Assembly: GCF_029962485.1 (NCBI RefSeq)
Contig: NZ_CP073637.1
Location: forward strand, 62,001-126,000
DNA length: 64,000 nucleotides
Source of the DNA: Burkholderia cepacia
Lineage (GTDB): Bacteria > Pseudomonadota > Gammaproteobacteria > Burkholderiales > Burkholderiaceae
Direction: 5' to 3'
Position numbers and translations under genes: made by a program. Shown piece by piece: positions 1 through 8,560 of this stretch (the first letter of the stretch is position 1; every line of letters begins with the position of its first letter). Below the pieces are notes generated by a model. It searched no databases. It saw only the letters and a list, made by a program, of their open reading frames with translations, and was not told the DNA's origin.

Positions 1-448
1 CGCCCATCAGCGCGACCCAGCTCCAGCCTTCGACGCTGCTGTCCTTCAGCGTGCTGCGCAGCCGGTTCGCGTCGTCGATCGGCGGTGATGCATAGCGCAC
101 GACGCGCCCGCCGGCGATCCGGTAGCGGACCACCTGCAGCCGCGGCGCGGCGCCCGGCACCTCGAGTTCGCGCACGATCTGCAGCGTATTGCCGGCGACG
201 CCGATCGCCGGCTGGCCGGCTTCATCGTCGGTCGCGGCGAGCCGCGCATCGATGCGCATCTGGTCGAACATCTGCGCGAACACGCGCTCGTCTTCCATCG
301 CGGACGCCACCTTGTCGCGGCCGCGCATGATCTGGTCGAGCCCGCGCCACGCGAGGATCGCGACCACCGCGAGAATCGCGATCGCGATCATCAGCTCGAT
401 CAGTGTGAAGCCGCGGGCGCGGCGGGCGGACGGGCGTCGCATCGGCAT
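1..448 (-). CDS. gspJ: Type II secretion minor pseudopilin GspJ, partial (3' end beyond window edge)
   Basis: Minor pseudopilin of the type II secretion pseudopilus, inserted in the inner membrane and processed by the prepilin peptidase. Translation from the ATG at 448 gives a short basic leader, a prepilin cleavage site (Gly13/Phe14, then TLIEL with Glu at mature position 5), a hydrophobic helix and about 130 residues of globular domain before the window ends. The start lies one base after the gspI stop, so the two are translated in series. Order (H, I, J) and the leader identify it as GspJ; gspK would follow outside the window. Confidence 0.9.
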   Translation of the reverse strand, partial: MPMRRPSARRARGFTLIELMIAIAILAVVAILAWRGLDQIMRGRDKVASAMEDERVFAQMFDQMRIDARLAATDDEAGQPAIGVAGNTLQIVRELEVPGAAPRLQVVRYRIAGGRVVRYASPPIDDANRLRSTLKDSSVEGWSWVALMG

Positions 449-449
449 G

Positions 450-857
450 TCAGAGCGGACGGCTGGTTTCATTCGCGACCACCGTCACCATCTGTGCAAG
501 CACGCCGGAATGGCCGGGCATGCTCACCGAAATCCGGACGCGCCGGAACACCGGGTTCGGCGTCGTGCTTACGCGCTGCGTGCAGACGAGCTGCACGTTG
601 CCCTGCGAGCAGTCGAAGCTCTGCTCGCCGACCTCCGGCCATGCGTGCGTGAGCCGCAACTGCGCGAGCGCGTTGTCGGCGCTCCAGCCGGCCAGCAACC
701 GGCGGTGCAGGTCGGACGCGTTGGTCGCCATCGTGCCGACCGCCCGGATCGACGCGGCGAGCGCGACCGCGATGATCGCGAGTGCGACGAGCACCTCGAT
801 CATCGTGAAACCGCGCGATGAGGAAATGGAAGAGGGCAGGCGACGACGCATCGTCAT
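450..857 (-). CDS. gspI: Type II secretion minor pseudopilin GspI
   Basis: Minor pseudopilin thought to nucleate the pseudopilus tip with GspJ and GspK. The ATG at 857 is chosen because it overlaps the gspH stop (ATGA) and leaves the correct short leader: 16 residues ending in Gly, then FTMIEVLVALAII, a class III prepilin signal with Glu at position 5. The product is 135 aa, normal for GspI. A longer in-frame opening upstream only reads through gspH in another frame. Part of the gspG-H-I-J run. Confidence 0.92.
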   Translation of the reverse strand: MTMRRRLPSSISSSRGFTMIEVLVALAIIAVALAASIRAVGTMATNASDLHRRLLAGWSADNALAQLRLTHAWPEVGEQSFDCSQGNVQLVCTQRVSTTPNPVFRRVRISVSMPGHSGVLAQMVTVVANETSRPL

Positions 858-1327
858 TGCACCTCGTAGCGGCCGTTGCCGGTGCCGACGATCGTCGCGC
901 TGCCGACGGCCGAGTGCAGCGTCACGCGCACCGGCGTGTCGATGCTCTCGGTGCCGAACACGACGCGGCTCGCGTGCGTGTCGGAACCCGGATAGTCGAT
1001 GTCGGCGCCGGTGACGCCGCCGTCCCAGTCGCGCGGGCGCAGCAGGTCGTCGCGCAGCGTGCGCCAGCCGTCGGGCGAGCTCACGTCGAACCGGAAACCG
1101 TGCGCGGTCGGCTGCCATGCGATCGGCCGCGCGCGCACCTGCGCTTCGTCGCCGGCCGTCTCGAACAGCAGCGCGACGCGTTGCGCTTCTTCACGCAGGT
1201 CGGTGCGCGGATTGCGCGTCAGCGACAGCGACGCGAGCGACACGAGCAGCCCGGCGATCATCAGCACGACCAGCATTTCGAGCAGCGTGAAGCCGTGCGC
1301 GCGATGACGCGGCGCGCCGTGCTTCAT
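854..1327 (-). CDS. gspH: Type II secretion minor pseudopilin GspH
   Basis: Minor pseudopilin of the type II secretion system. From the ATG at 1327 it has a 12-residue basic leader, cleavage before FTLLEMLVVLMIAG, a single N-terminal transmembrane helix and a short beta-rich domain, 157 aa in total. An ATG at 1423 would add 32 residues before the leader, which is not usual for a prepilin signal. The gene overlaps gspI by four bases and is separated from gspG by 135 bases that hold no recognisable gene. Confidence 0.9.
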   Translation of the reverse strand: MKHGAPRHRAHGFTLLEMLVVLMIAGLLVSLASLSLTRNPRTDLREEAQRVALLFETAGDEAQVRARPIAWQPTAHGFRFDVSSPDGWRTLRDDLLRPRDWDGGVTGADIDYPGSDTHASRVVFGTESIDTPVRVTLHSAVGSATIVGTGNGRYEVQ

Positions 1328-1462
1328 CGGCCCGCCGTCGGCTCGCGCCGGTATGGACGACACCGCGCCGCGACGCACACGGCGATCGCGACCGCAGCGG
1401 GAGGTCGTGCGAATGGCGGGCATGAAGAACGGGAATGGAACGTCGGGCCGATCAGTGCCGGC

Positions 1463-1915
1463 TTACTGCCACGAACCGATATCGGAATCGTTGCCTTCGC
1501 CGCCTTCCTTGCCGTCGGCGCCGTAGCTGAACACGTCGATCTCGCCGTGCACGCCCGGGTTCAGGTACTTGTACCCGTTGCCCCACGGGTCGTTCGGCAG
1601 GCGTTCAAGATAGCCGCCGTCCTTCCAGTTGTTCGGGATCGGATCGGTGGTCGGCTTCTGGGTCAGCGAATTCAGACCCTGCTCCTGGGTCGGATAGCGG
1701 CCGTTGTCGAGACGGTACAGCTTGAGTGCCTGCATGATCGTGCCGATGTCCTGCTTCGCGGCGATACGGCGCGCCTCGTCCGGGCGGCTCATGATCTTCG
1801 GCACGATCAGCGCCGCCAGGATCCCGAGGATCGCGACCACCACCATGATCTCGATCAGCGTGAAACCGCGCTGACGACGCACGGCCGCGTTGCGGCAAGT
1901 GATCCACGTTTGCAT
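1463..1915 (-). CDS. gspG: Type II secretion major pseudopilin GspG
   Basis: Main structural subunit of the type II pseudopilus. The 150-aa product has a 17-residue basic leader ending in Gly, then [16 protein letters not shown] with Glu at mature position 5, and a C-terminal domain with the family's usual length and features ([12 protein letters not shown], a conserved Pro-Asn-rich calcium-loop region and the terminal GSW-like end). First gene of the minus-strand G-H-I-J run. It faces away from gspC across a 174-base gap that should hold the promoters for both. Confidence 0.95.
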   Translation of the reverse strand: MQTWITCRNAAVRRQRGFTLIEIMVVVAILGILAALIVPKIMSRPDEARRIAAKQDIGTIMQALKLYRLDNGRYPTQEQGLNSLTQKPTTDPIPNNWKDGGYLERLPNDPWGNGYKYLNPGVHGEIDVFSYGADGKEGGEGNDSDIGSWQ

Positions 1916-2089
1916 GACTGACTACCTCTTCCAAAAAATGTCGTCGATTGAGTGACGCATCCCGCGCACCGGGCGATTGCCTGACAGCAAGCTTCCGGTC
2001 CCGCGGGCGCGGAGCACGCATTGTAAGGCGCGCATCGTCGAGGGCTTTCACCCAACGCAAATTTCATATACATCCGTACAATAGCGCGC

Positions 2090-2500
2090 ATGAACGCGCT
2101 CTCGATCCGGATCCTTTCCCTAGCCCTCTTCGCGGGTTTGTGCGCGACGGCCACCTACTGGGTCGTCACGCTGTCGGCCCGCGAAGCGCCGCTGCCCGCC
2201 GCTGCCGCGCGGCTGCCGATCCGCACCGAGGACGCGGCCGCGCTCTTCGGCGGTCAGCTCGACAAGAATCCCGTCCAGGACATCCACCTGTTCGGCATTC
2301 TCGCGCTCGATCACGGCGGTGCGGCGATCGTCGGCGTCGGCGGCGAACCGCCGCGCGCCGTGTCGCTCGGCGCGGACGTCACGCCCGGCGCGAAGCTCGC
2401 CGAAGTCCGCCCGCGCTCGATCATCGTCGACCGCAACGGCGCCCGCGCCGAAATCCAGCTCCCGGCGAACACGCCGTCCCCCGCGATCTACATGCGTTGA
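2090..2500 (+). CDS. gspC: Type II secretion inner-membrane protein GspC, short form
   Basis: GspC links the inner-membrane platform to the outer-membrane secretin GspD. The 136-aa product has one N-terminal transmembrane helix (about residues 7-27) followed by a homology-region-like periplasmic domain (ALFGGQL, IHLFGILAL, AIVGV). It ends after about 110 periplasmic residues with no PDZ or coiled-coil domain, so it is roughly half the length of the textbook protein. It is the only gsp gene here on the plus strand, divergent from gspG and convergent with gspF. A TACAAT at 2077-2082 lies just before the start. Confidence 0.8.
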   Translation: MNALSIRILSLALFAGLCATATYWVVTLSAREAPLPAAAARLPIRTEDAAALFGGQLDKNPVQDIHLFGILALDHGGAAIVGVGGEPPRAVSLGADVTPGAKLAEVRPRSIIVDRNGARAEIQLPANTPSPAIYMR

Positions 2501-2526
2501 GCGGCGGCGGCCTGACAGTCAGGCCG

Positions 2527-3747
2527 TCACGTCACTGCACCATGTTGTTCAGCTCGATGATCGGCAGCATCACCGCCAGCACGATCACGAGCACGATGCC
2601 GCCCATCGCCAGGATCAGCAGGCTCCAGCAGGCTCGTCAGGAACATCGTGCGGCGTTCGAGCTCGCGCGCTTCGCCTTCGGCCGCGCGATCCAGCATCGT
2701 CGTCACGTCGCCCGTCGCTTCACCCGAACGGATCAGGTGCACGAGCACCGGCGGAAACGTCTTCACGTTGTTCAGCGCGCGCGACAGCGCGGAGCCTTCG
2801 CGCACGCGCACGATCGCGTCGTCGATGTTCGCGCGCATCGCGCGGTTCGACAGCGTCTCGCCGGCCGCCTGCAACGCGCGCAGGATCGGCACGCCGGCCG
2901 CGGTGAGAATGCCAAGCGTGCTCGCGAAGCGCACCGTGTTGTAGCCGCGCACGAGCTTGCCCGCGAGCGGCGCGGTCAGCACCCAGCGATCGAACGCGAG
3001 CCGCGGCCCGTCGCGCGACAGCGTCGCCTTCACGAACCACACGACCAGCACGAACGCGATCAGGATCGCCCACCACCAGTGCCGCACGAAATCCGACAGC
3101 GCCATCATCACGACCGTGAGGACAGGCAGCTGCTGTTTCGTACTCGCGAACACGTTGACGACCTGCGGGACGACGTAACTCAGCAGGAACGTGACGATGC
3201 CGAACGCGATCAGCGTGACGATCCCCGGATAGGTGAACGCCAGCAGGATCTTCTGCTTCAGCGCGTTGCTCTGCTCGATGTAGTCGGCCAGACGCGACAG
3301 CACGATACCGAGCTTGCCGGTGTGTTCGCCGGCCGCGACGAGCGCGCGGTAGATTTCCGGAAAATCGCGCGGATGCTGGCCCAGCGCATTCGCGAGCGAA
3401 TGGCCGCCGAGCACCTCCGCGCGGATCGCGGCCATCAGTTCACGGATGTAGTCGCGCTCGGCCTGCTCGGTCAGCACGCCGAGCGCCTCGTCGAGCGGCA
3501 GCCCGGCGATCAGCAGGCTCGCGAGCTGGCGCGTGAGAATCGCCTGTTCGCGCTGCGACAGCTTGCGGCCGAACGCGAGCCGCTGCGAACGCGCCCCGCG
3601 CGTCGCGCTGGCGGCTGGCTCGACGACGAGCGGCGTGAGTCCCTGCGTGCGCAGCTGGCCGCGTGCGGCGCGCGCGCTGTCGGCGTCGATGACGCCTTTC
3701 TGCGCGCGTCCCGCCGAATCGATTGCTTCGAAACGGAATGCCGGCAT
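2527..3747 (-). CDS. gspF: Type II secretion inner-membrane platform protein GspF, C-terminus frameshifted
   Basis: Polytopic platform protein that couples the GspE ATPase to pseudopilus assembly. Residues 1 to about 370 are a normal GspF: two T2SSF repeats, with transmembrane segments near 170-200 and 220-245. After the residues LLEP the reading frame leaves the family sequence. Two bases appear to be missing near 2620-2623. Restoring them gives a third hydrophobic helix and an ending in NNMVQ with a stop at 2532-2534. As read, the last 28 residues are hydrophilic and the final membrane helix is lost. This is either a real disabling mutation or a sequencing error. It starts four bases after the gspE stop. 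Confidence 0.9.
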   Translation of the reverse strand: MPAFRFEAIDSAGRAQKGVIDADSARAARGQLRTQGLTPLVVEPAASATRGARSQRLAFGRKLSQREQAILTRQLASLLIAGLPLDEALGVLTEQAERDYIRELMAAIRAEVLGGHSLANALGQHPRDFPEIYRALVAAGEHTGKLGIVLSRLADYIEQSNALKQKILLAFTYPGIVTLIAFGIVTFLLSYVVPQVVNVFASTKQQLPVLTVVMMALSDFVRHWWWAILIAFVLVVWFVKATLSRDGPRLAFDRWVLTAPLAGKLVRGYNTVRFASTLGILTAAGVPILRALQAAGETLSNRAMRANIDDAIVRVREGSALSRALNNVKTFPPVLVHLIRSGEATGDVTTMLDRAAEGEARELERRTMFLTSLLEPADPGDGRHRARDRAGGDAADHRAEQHGAVT

Positions 3748-3751
3748 CGCG

Positions 3752-5251
3752 CTATGCGCCTCCCGTCACGCGCAGCACTTCCTCGAGCGACGTCGCGCCG
3801 GACGCGAGCCAGCGCTCGGCGTCGTCGCGCAGCGTGCGCATGCCTTCCGCACGGCCGGCGGCGAGAATCTCGGCATCGGCCGCGTTGCGGTGGATCAGCG
3901 AGCGGATCGAATCGTCGACCAGCAGCAATTCGTAGACACCGCGCCGGCCCGAATAACCCGAATGCCCGCACTTGTCGCAGCCGACCGGATGCCACACGGT
4001 GCGGCCGTCCTCGTGCCGCTCTTCCTTGCAGACGGGGCAGAGCTGGCGCACGAGCCGCTGCGCGAGCACGCCGAGCAGCGACGACGCGAGCAGATACGGC
4101 TCGACGCCCATGTCGGTCAGGCGCGTGACGGCGGAAGCCGCATCGTTCGTGTGCAGCGTCGCGAGCACCAGGTGGCCCGTCAGCGACGCCTGCACCGCGA
4201 TCTGCGCGGTCTCGAGGTCGCGGATTTCACCGATCATGATCACGTCCGGATCCTGGCGCAGGATCGAACGCAACGCACGGGCAAAGGTCATCCCGATCCG
4301 CTCGTTCACCTGCGTCTGGCCGATGCCGCCCAGGTCGTATTCGATCGGGTCCTCGACGGTCATGATGTTGGTCGTCGCGGTTTCGAGCCGCGACATCGAC
4401 GCATACAGCGTCGTCGTCTTGCCCGAACCGGTCGGACCCGTGACGAGCACGATGCCGTGCGGGCGGCCGATCAACTTGTCGAACTGGACAAGCGTGTCGC
4501 GGCCCATCCCGAGCGCTTCGAGGTTCAGGCGCTGCGCATCCTTTTCCAGGAGACGCAGCACCGCGCGCTCGCCGTGCCCGGTCGGCAGCGTCGACACGCG
4601 CACGTCGACCGGCCGGCCGCCGACGCGCAGCGTGATGCGGCCGTCCTGCGGCAGGCGTTTCTCCGCGATGTCGAGCTGCGCCATGATCTTGATCCGCGAG
4701 ATCAGCGCGCCATGCAGCGCCTTCTTCGGACGCACGACGTCGCGCAGCGTGCCGTCGACGCGAAAGCGCACGACCGACGCATTCTCGAACGGCTCGATGT
4801 GGATGTCCGACGCATGTTCTCGCGCCGCTTGCGTGAGCAGCGCGTTGATCATCCGGATGATCGGCGCGTCGTCTTCCGACTCGAGCAGATCCTCGACTTC
4901 GGGGATGTCCTGCATCAGCCGCGACAGGTCGACTTCGCCTTCGACCTCGCCGACTACCTGCGCGGCGCTGCCGTCCTGGCGCGCATATGCCTGGTTGATC
5001 GCCTGCGCGAGTTCGTCGGCCGGCACGTGGTGCACGGCGATCGAGCCGAAGTTGCGCGCGATCTCCGCGAGCGCGGCATCGCTCGTGCGTTCGCTGATCC
5101 ACACCTCGAGCGTGTCGTCGAGCTGGTGCGCGATCAGCACCTGGCCGCTCTTCGCGAAGCCGTACGGCAACAGCCGCGCGGCAAGCGGCGACGGCGGCTG
5201 GCGTTCGCCCGGCGCGCCGTCGTGGGCGGAAGACGCGAGCACGTCGCTCAC
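3752..5251 (-). CDS. gspE: Type II secretion ATPase GspE
   Basis: Cytoplasmic hexameric ATPase that powers pseudopilus assembly. The GTG start at 5251 overlaps the gspD stop (GTGA) and gives 499 aa, the usual length. Visible motifs: Walker A GPTGSGKTT near residue 272, Asp box after 298 (VEDPIEYD), Walker B VIMIGEIRD near 337, His box near 365, and a tetracysteine zinc site (Cys405, 408, 425, 428). The N-terminal domain that binds GspL is present. The operon order is D-E-F. Confidence 0.95.
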   Translation of the reverse strand: MSDVLASSAHDGAPGERQPPSPLAARLLPYGFAKSGQVLIAHQLDDTLEVWISERTSDAALAEIARNFGSIAVHHVPADELAQAINQAYARQDGSAAQVVGEVEGEVDLSRLMQDIPEVEDLLESEDDAPIIRMINALLTQAAREHASDIHIEPFENASVVRFRVDGTLRDVVRPKKALHGALISRIKIMAQLDIAEKRLPQDGRITLRVGGRPVDVRVSTLPTGHGERAVLRLLEKDAQRLNLEALGMGRDTLVQFDKLIGRPHGIVLVTGPTGSGKTTTLYASMSRLETATTNIMTVEDPIEYDLGGIGQTQVNERIGMTFARALRSILRQDPDVIMIGEIRDLETAQIAVQASLTGHLVLATLHTNDAASAVTRLTDMGVEPYLLASSLLGVLAQRLVRQLCPVCKEERHEDGRTVWHPVGCDKCGHSGYSGRRGVYELLLVDDSIRSLIHRNAADAEILAAGRAEGMRTLRDDAERWLASGATSLEEVLRVTGGA

Positions 5252-7581
5252 TGCGAGGCTCCCGGCGTGGCGGTCAGCGGCTGTTGCGGTACCGCTTGCT
5301 GCGGCACGCCCTGCGACTGCACCGGTTCCGGTGCGGGGACCGGCGCCGGCGCGGGCGCGGGTGCCACCTGGCGCTGCAGCTGCTGACGGCGCATCTTGTC
5401 GAGGTCGAACAGGTTGCCGGCCGGCGTGCCGCCCTGGCTCGGACCCAGCGGCATCGGCGGAACGATCGGATCGTCCTTGTCGCGGATCACGTTGTTGTCC
5501 GACTTGTACGCACCTGTCACGCCCTGGATGTAGTCGTAGCGGTTGGCCGTGACCTGCTGCGCGGTGCTGCGATCGGAGATGATCACCGGGCGCAGGAACA
5601 CCATCAGGTTGGTTTTCTGGCGCTGCTTCGATTCCGAACGGAACAGCTGGCCGATCCACGGAATGTCGCCGAGCAGCGGCACCTTGCTGTTCGACACCTG
5701 GTAGTTGTCCTGCATCAAGCCGCCGAGCACGATGATCTCGCCGTTGTCGGCCAGGATCGTCGACTGGATCGAGCGCTTCGTGAAGGTCGGGCCCGTTTGT
5801 GCGGTCGTGGTGCTGCTGACGACTGCCGAATCCTCGGTGTAGAGCTGCAGCTTCAGGATCCCGCCGTCGGTGATCTGCGGCTTCACGTGCAGCGTCAGGC
5901 CGACGTCGCGACGGTCGTACGTATTGAACGCGTTGCTCGTCGTGCCGCTCGTCAGGTTCGAATACGAGCCGGTTGCGATCGGCACGTTCTGGCCGACGAC
6001 GATCTTCGCTTCCTCGTTGTCGAGCGTGATCAGGTTCGGCGTCGACAGCACGTTCGCGTCGCTCACGCCCGCGAAATACTGCAGCAGCGCGCCGAGGCCC
6101 TGCACGCCGAACATGTTGTGCAGCCAGCCGACGTTGAGGCCCTGGTTCAGGTTCGCGAGATTCGCCGCGAGGCCGGCCCCGGTGGTGCCCGCCGTGCCCG
6201 TCGTCAGGTTGATGATGCTGTTGCCCGCGACGGAGCCGGCCGTGGCCGCCAGGTTCGTGCCGCCGAGAAACTGGCCGCTCGCCACCTGCCATTGAATCCC
6301 GAGGTTCCCGGACGTCGTCGAGTTCAGTTCGACGATCAGCGCTTCGATATAGACCTGCGCGCGCCGTGCGTCGAGCTGGTCGATCACCGAGCGCAGGTTG
6401 CGGTAAACCGGATCGGACGCGGTGATGATCAGTGAGTTGGTCGCCGCGTCGGCCTGGATCATCCCGCCTGGCTGGTTGTCGTCGCCCTTGTCCTTGTCGC
6501 CGCCGAGCAGGCCGCCCGTGCCGAGGCCGCCGCTACTGGACGAGCCGCCGTACGACGACGAAGACGACGAGCCGCCGAGGCCGCCCGACGGCAGCGGCGG
6601 GGTGCCGGACGAGCCGGTCGAGAAGTTGCCGCTCGACGACGAGCCGCCATTCTGGTTGAAGCTGTTCGCATCGTTGGACGACGCCGACGAGCCGCTGTCG
6701 TTACCGCCCTTGCCGAGCATGCCGCGCAAGGTCTTCGCGAGCTTCACCGCATCGGCGTTGCGCAGCGGCACGACGTGCATGTTGCCGGGCACGCCGCTCG
6801 GCGCGTCGAGCTGCTGCACGAGGCGCTTCGCGGCCGCGAGGCGCGACGCGCTCGACGCGCGCAGCATCAGCGAGTTGGTTCGCGGGTCGGCCGTGACCGA
6901 CACCTTCAGCGTCGCGTCGCTGTTGCCGATCGCGCCCGGGTCGAGCATTTTCTGCAACTGCGCGGCGAGGTCGATCGCGTTCGCGTTGCGCAGCGTCACG
7001 ACCTGCACCTGCGCGCCGGCGGCGCTGTCGACGCCCGAGATGATCTGCGCGATGCGGCGCACGTTGTCCGCATAGTCGGTCACGACGATCGTGTTGTTCG
7101 CCGGGTAGGCCGTCACCGTGTTGTTCGGCGAGATCAGCGGCCGCAGCACGGGCAGCAGGTTGTTCGCCGATTCGTTGTGCAGCTCGAACACCTGCGTGAT
7201 CACCTGGTCGCCGCGGGCCTGCGGCGCGTTGCCGACGTAGGTCGGCACGCCCTGCAGCTTCGCATCGGCTTCCGGCACGACCTTCAGCACACCGTGATCC
7301 TGCACGAGTGCGAAGCCCTGCATGCGCAGCGCCGACTGCAGCGTCTTCAGCGCCTGGTCTTCCGGCACCGGACGTTCGGCCACGAGGTTGAGCTGCCCCT
7401 TCACGCGGGGGTCGACGATGATGGTCTTGCCGGTTGCGGCGCCGATCGCTTTCGCGACCTGGTCGATATCCGCATTCACGAAGTTGAGCGTGACCTGAGC
7501 GTAGGCGGCCTGCGAGACGATGATGCCGGCGACGAAGAGGGTCGTGGCAATGCGCCGCATAACGAAGCGATTTCTTGTCAT
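5248..7581 (-). CDS. gspD: Type II secretion outer-membrane secretin GspD
   Basis: Forms the multimeric outer-membrane channel of the type II system. The 777-aa product starts with a Sec signal peptide ending near residue 28 (AAYA), then N0 and repeated KH-like N1-N3 domains, a Gly/Ser-rich insertion at about 289-368, the secretin core (about 400-690, with TPNLITLDNEEA and VPLLGDIPWIG motifs) and a Pro/Ala/Gln-rich tail of about 40 residues. First gene of the D-E-F run. Met8 is an alternative start that would still leave a signal peptide. Confidence 0.95.
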   Translation of the reverse strand: MTRNRFVMRRIATTLFVAGIIVSQAAYAQVTLNFVNADIDQVAKAIGAATGKTIIVDPRVKGQLNLVAERPVPEDQALKTLQSALRMQGFALVQDHGVLKVVPEADAKLQGVPTYVGNAPQARGDQVITQVFELHNESANNLLPVLRPLISPNNTVTAYPANNTIVVTDYADNVRRIAQIISGVDSAAGAQVQVVTLRNANAIDLAAQLQKMLDPGAIGNSDATLKVSVTADPRTNSLMLRASSASRLAAAKRLVQQLDAPSGVPGNMHVVPLRNADAVKLAKTLRGMLGKGGNDSGSSASSNDANSFNQNGGSSSSGNFSTGSSGTPPLPSGGLGGSSSSSSYGGSSSSGGLGTGGLLGGDKDKGDDNQPGGMIQADAATNSLIITASDPVYRNLRSVIDQLDARRAQVYIEALIVELNSTTSGNLGIQWQVASGQFLGGTNLAATAGSVAGNSIINLTTGTAGTTGAGLAANLANLNQGLNVGWLHNMFGVQGLGALLQYFAGVSDANVLSTPNLITLDNEEAKIVVGQNVPIATGSYSNLTSGTTSNAFNTYDRRDVGLTLHVKPQITDGGILKLQLYTEDSAVVSSTTTAQTGPTFTKRSIQSTILADNGEIIVLGGLMQDNYQVSNSKVPLLGDIPWIGQLFRSESKQRQKTNLMVFLRPVIISDRSTAQQVTANRYDYIQGVTGAYKSDNNVIRDKDDPIVPPMPLGPSQGGTPAGNLFDLDKMRRQQLQRQVAPAPAPAPVPAPEPVQSQGVPQQAVPQQPLTATPGASQ

Positions 7582-7948
7582 GGATGAATGGGTCGATGCC
7601 GGCTCAGGCCACTTCCGGCGGTAGTGCTGGGATCCAAGTCCGAAAGAGGCGACATTAGCAGTTTTTCATGTCCGAAATATCACATTGATCCGAGGACTGT
7701 CTCACATACGACATGTGTCCGGCGAATCGTATGCAATATGTAAGAATGGGCGCGGCCCTTCGCATGCCGGCCATCGCCCCCGATTCGCGATGAACCGACA
7801 TGGAAATGCGGTATAACCGGGCTGCCGTATTCCTGCATGTCGCAATCTGACGGTCTGCCGGTATGATACGGGCGGCGCGTTTCTCGTCGCACTAATAACA
7901 GGCACGGGTTTTCCCGACCTTCGCGCAATTCCTTTTCGTTTTCGCACG
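7582..7948. other. Divergent intergenic region gspD / transglycosylase
   Basis: No gene is seen in these 367 bases. They must hold the promoter of the minus-strand gspDEF run and of the plus-strand transglycosylase. TATGAT at 7862-7867 is a possible -10 for the plus strand without a good -35. The stretch is less GC-rich than its surroundings. Confidence 0.5.
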
Positions 7949-8401
7949 ATGAACAGACGACGGTACGCTTCGATCGCGTTGATCGCCGCTGGCGCGTGGT
8001 TCGCCAGCGCAAACGCTCGTGCGGATTGTTTCGACGAAGCCGCTAAATATCAGCAGGTCAATCCGCTGATCCTGCGCGCCATCGCGTGGCAGGAATCGCG
8101 CAACCGGCCCGGCGCACTGAACAAGAATACGAACGGCTCGGTCGACTACGGCCTGATGCAGATCAATTCGATTCATCTGCCCGCGCTGTCGCGCTACGGC
8201 ATCGGCCGCGACACGCTGATGGAGCCGTGCAAGAACGTCTACATCGCAGCGTGGCATCTCAAGCAGAAGATGAACCGCTACGGCAACACCTGGCAAGCCG
8301 TCGGCGCCTATCATTCCGAAACGCCGTCGTTGCGCGACAAGTATGCGCGGCAGATCGCCGGCATCCTGTCGCAGTGGAAGCTGCTGCCGCCCGTGCAGTG
8401 A
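7949..8401 (+). CDS. Periplasmic lytic transglycosylase (SLT, IagB/VirB1-like)
   Basis: Small peptidoglycan-cleaving enzyme of 150 aa. A Sec signal peptide covers about residues 1-25 (ends NARA), followed by a single SLT domain: the catalytic glutamate Glu49 in AWQESRNRPGAL, then the NGSVDYGLMQIN signature near 62-73 and the AVGAYHS element. Proteins of this size usually open the wall locally for secretion systems, pili or flagella. Its position beside the gsp cluster suggests it may serve type II secretion, but that is inference. It is not in an operon with its neighbours. Confidence 0.85.
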   Translation: MNRRRYASIALIAAGAWFASANARADCFDEAAKYQQVNPLILRAIAWQESRNRPGALNKNTNGSVDYGLMQINSIHLPALSRYGIGRDTLMEPCKNVYIAAWHLKQKMNRYGNTWQAVGAYHSETPSLRDKYARQIAGILSQWKLLPPVQ

Positions 8402-8560
8402 CGTTGCGCCGCATTGCGGCCTGACGCGGTGCCGGCCGGCCGGCGCGCGTTTGATGCACAATGCGGATCTCACGCCGCAACTTCGCCCGTCCGCGGGCCG
8501 ATCGCGCCCCGGAAGGGCGCCGCGGCCGCTTTTTCATCTTTTCCGTTGGTGCATATCATC

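Noticed and set aside
1948..4128. 726-codon plus-strand frame across gspC and gspF
   Set aside because: It runs in the wrong frame through gspC and antisense to gspF. Composition is Arg/His/Ala-rich with no family motif.
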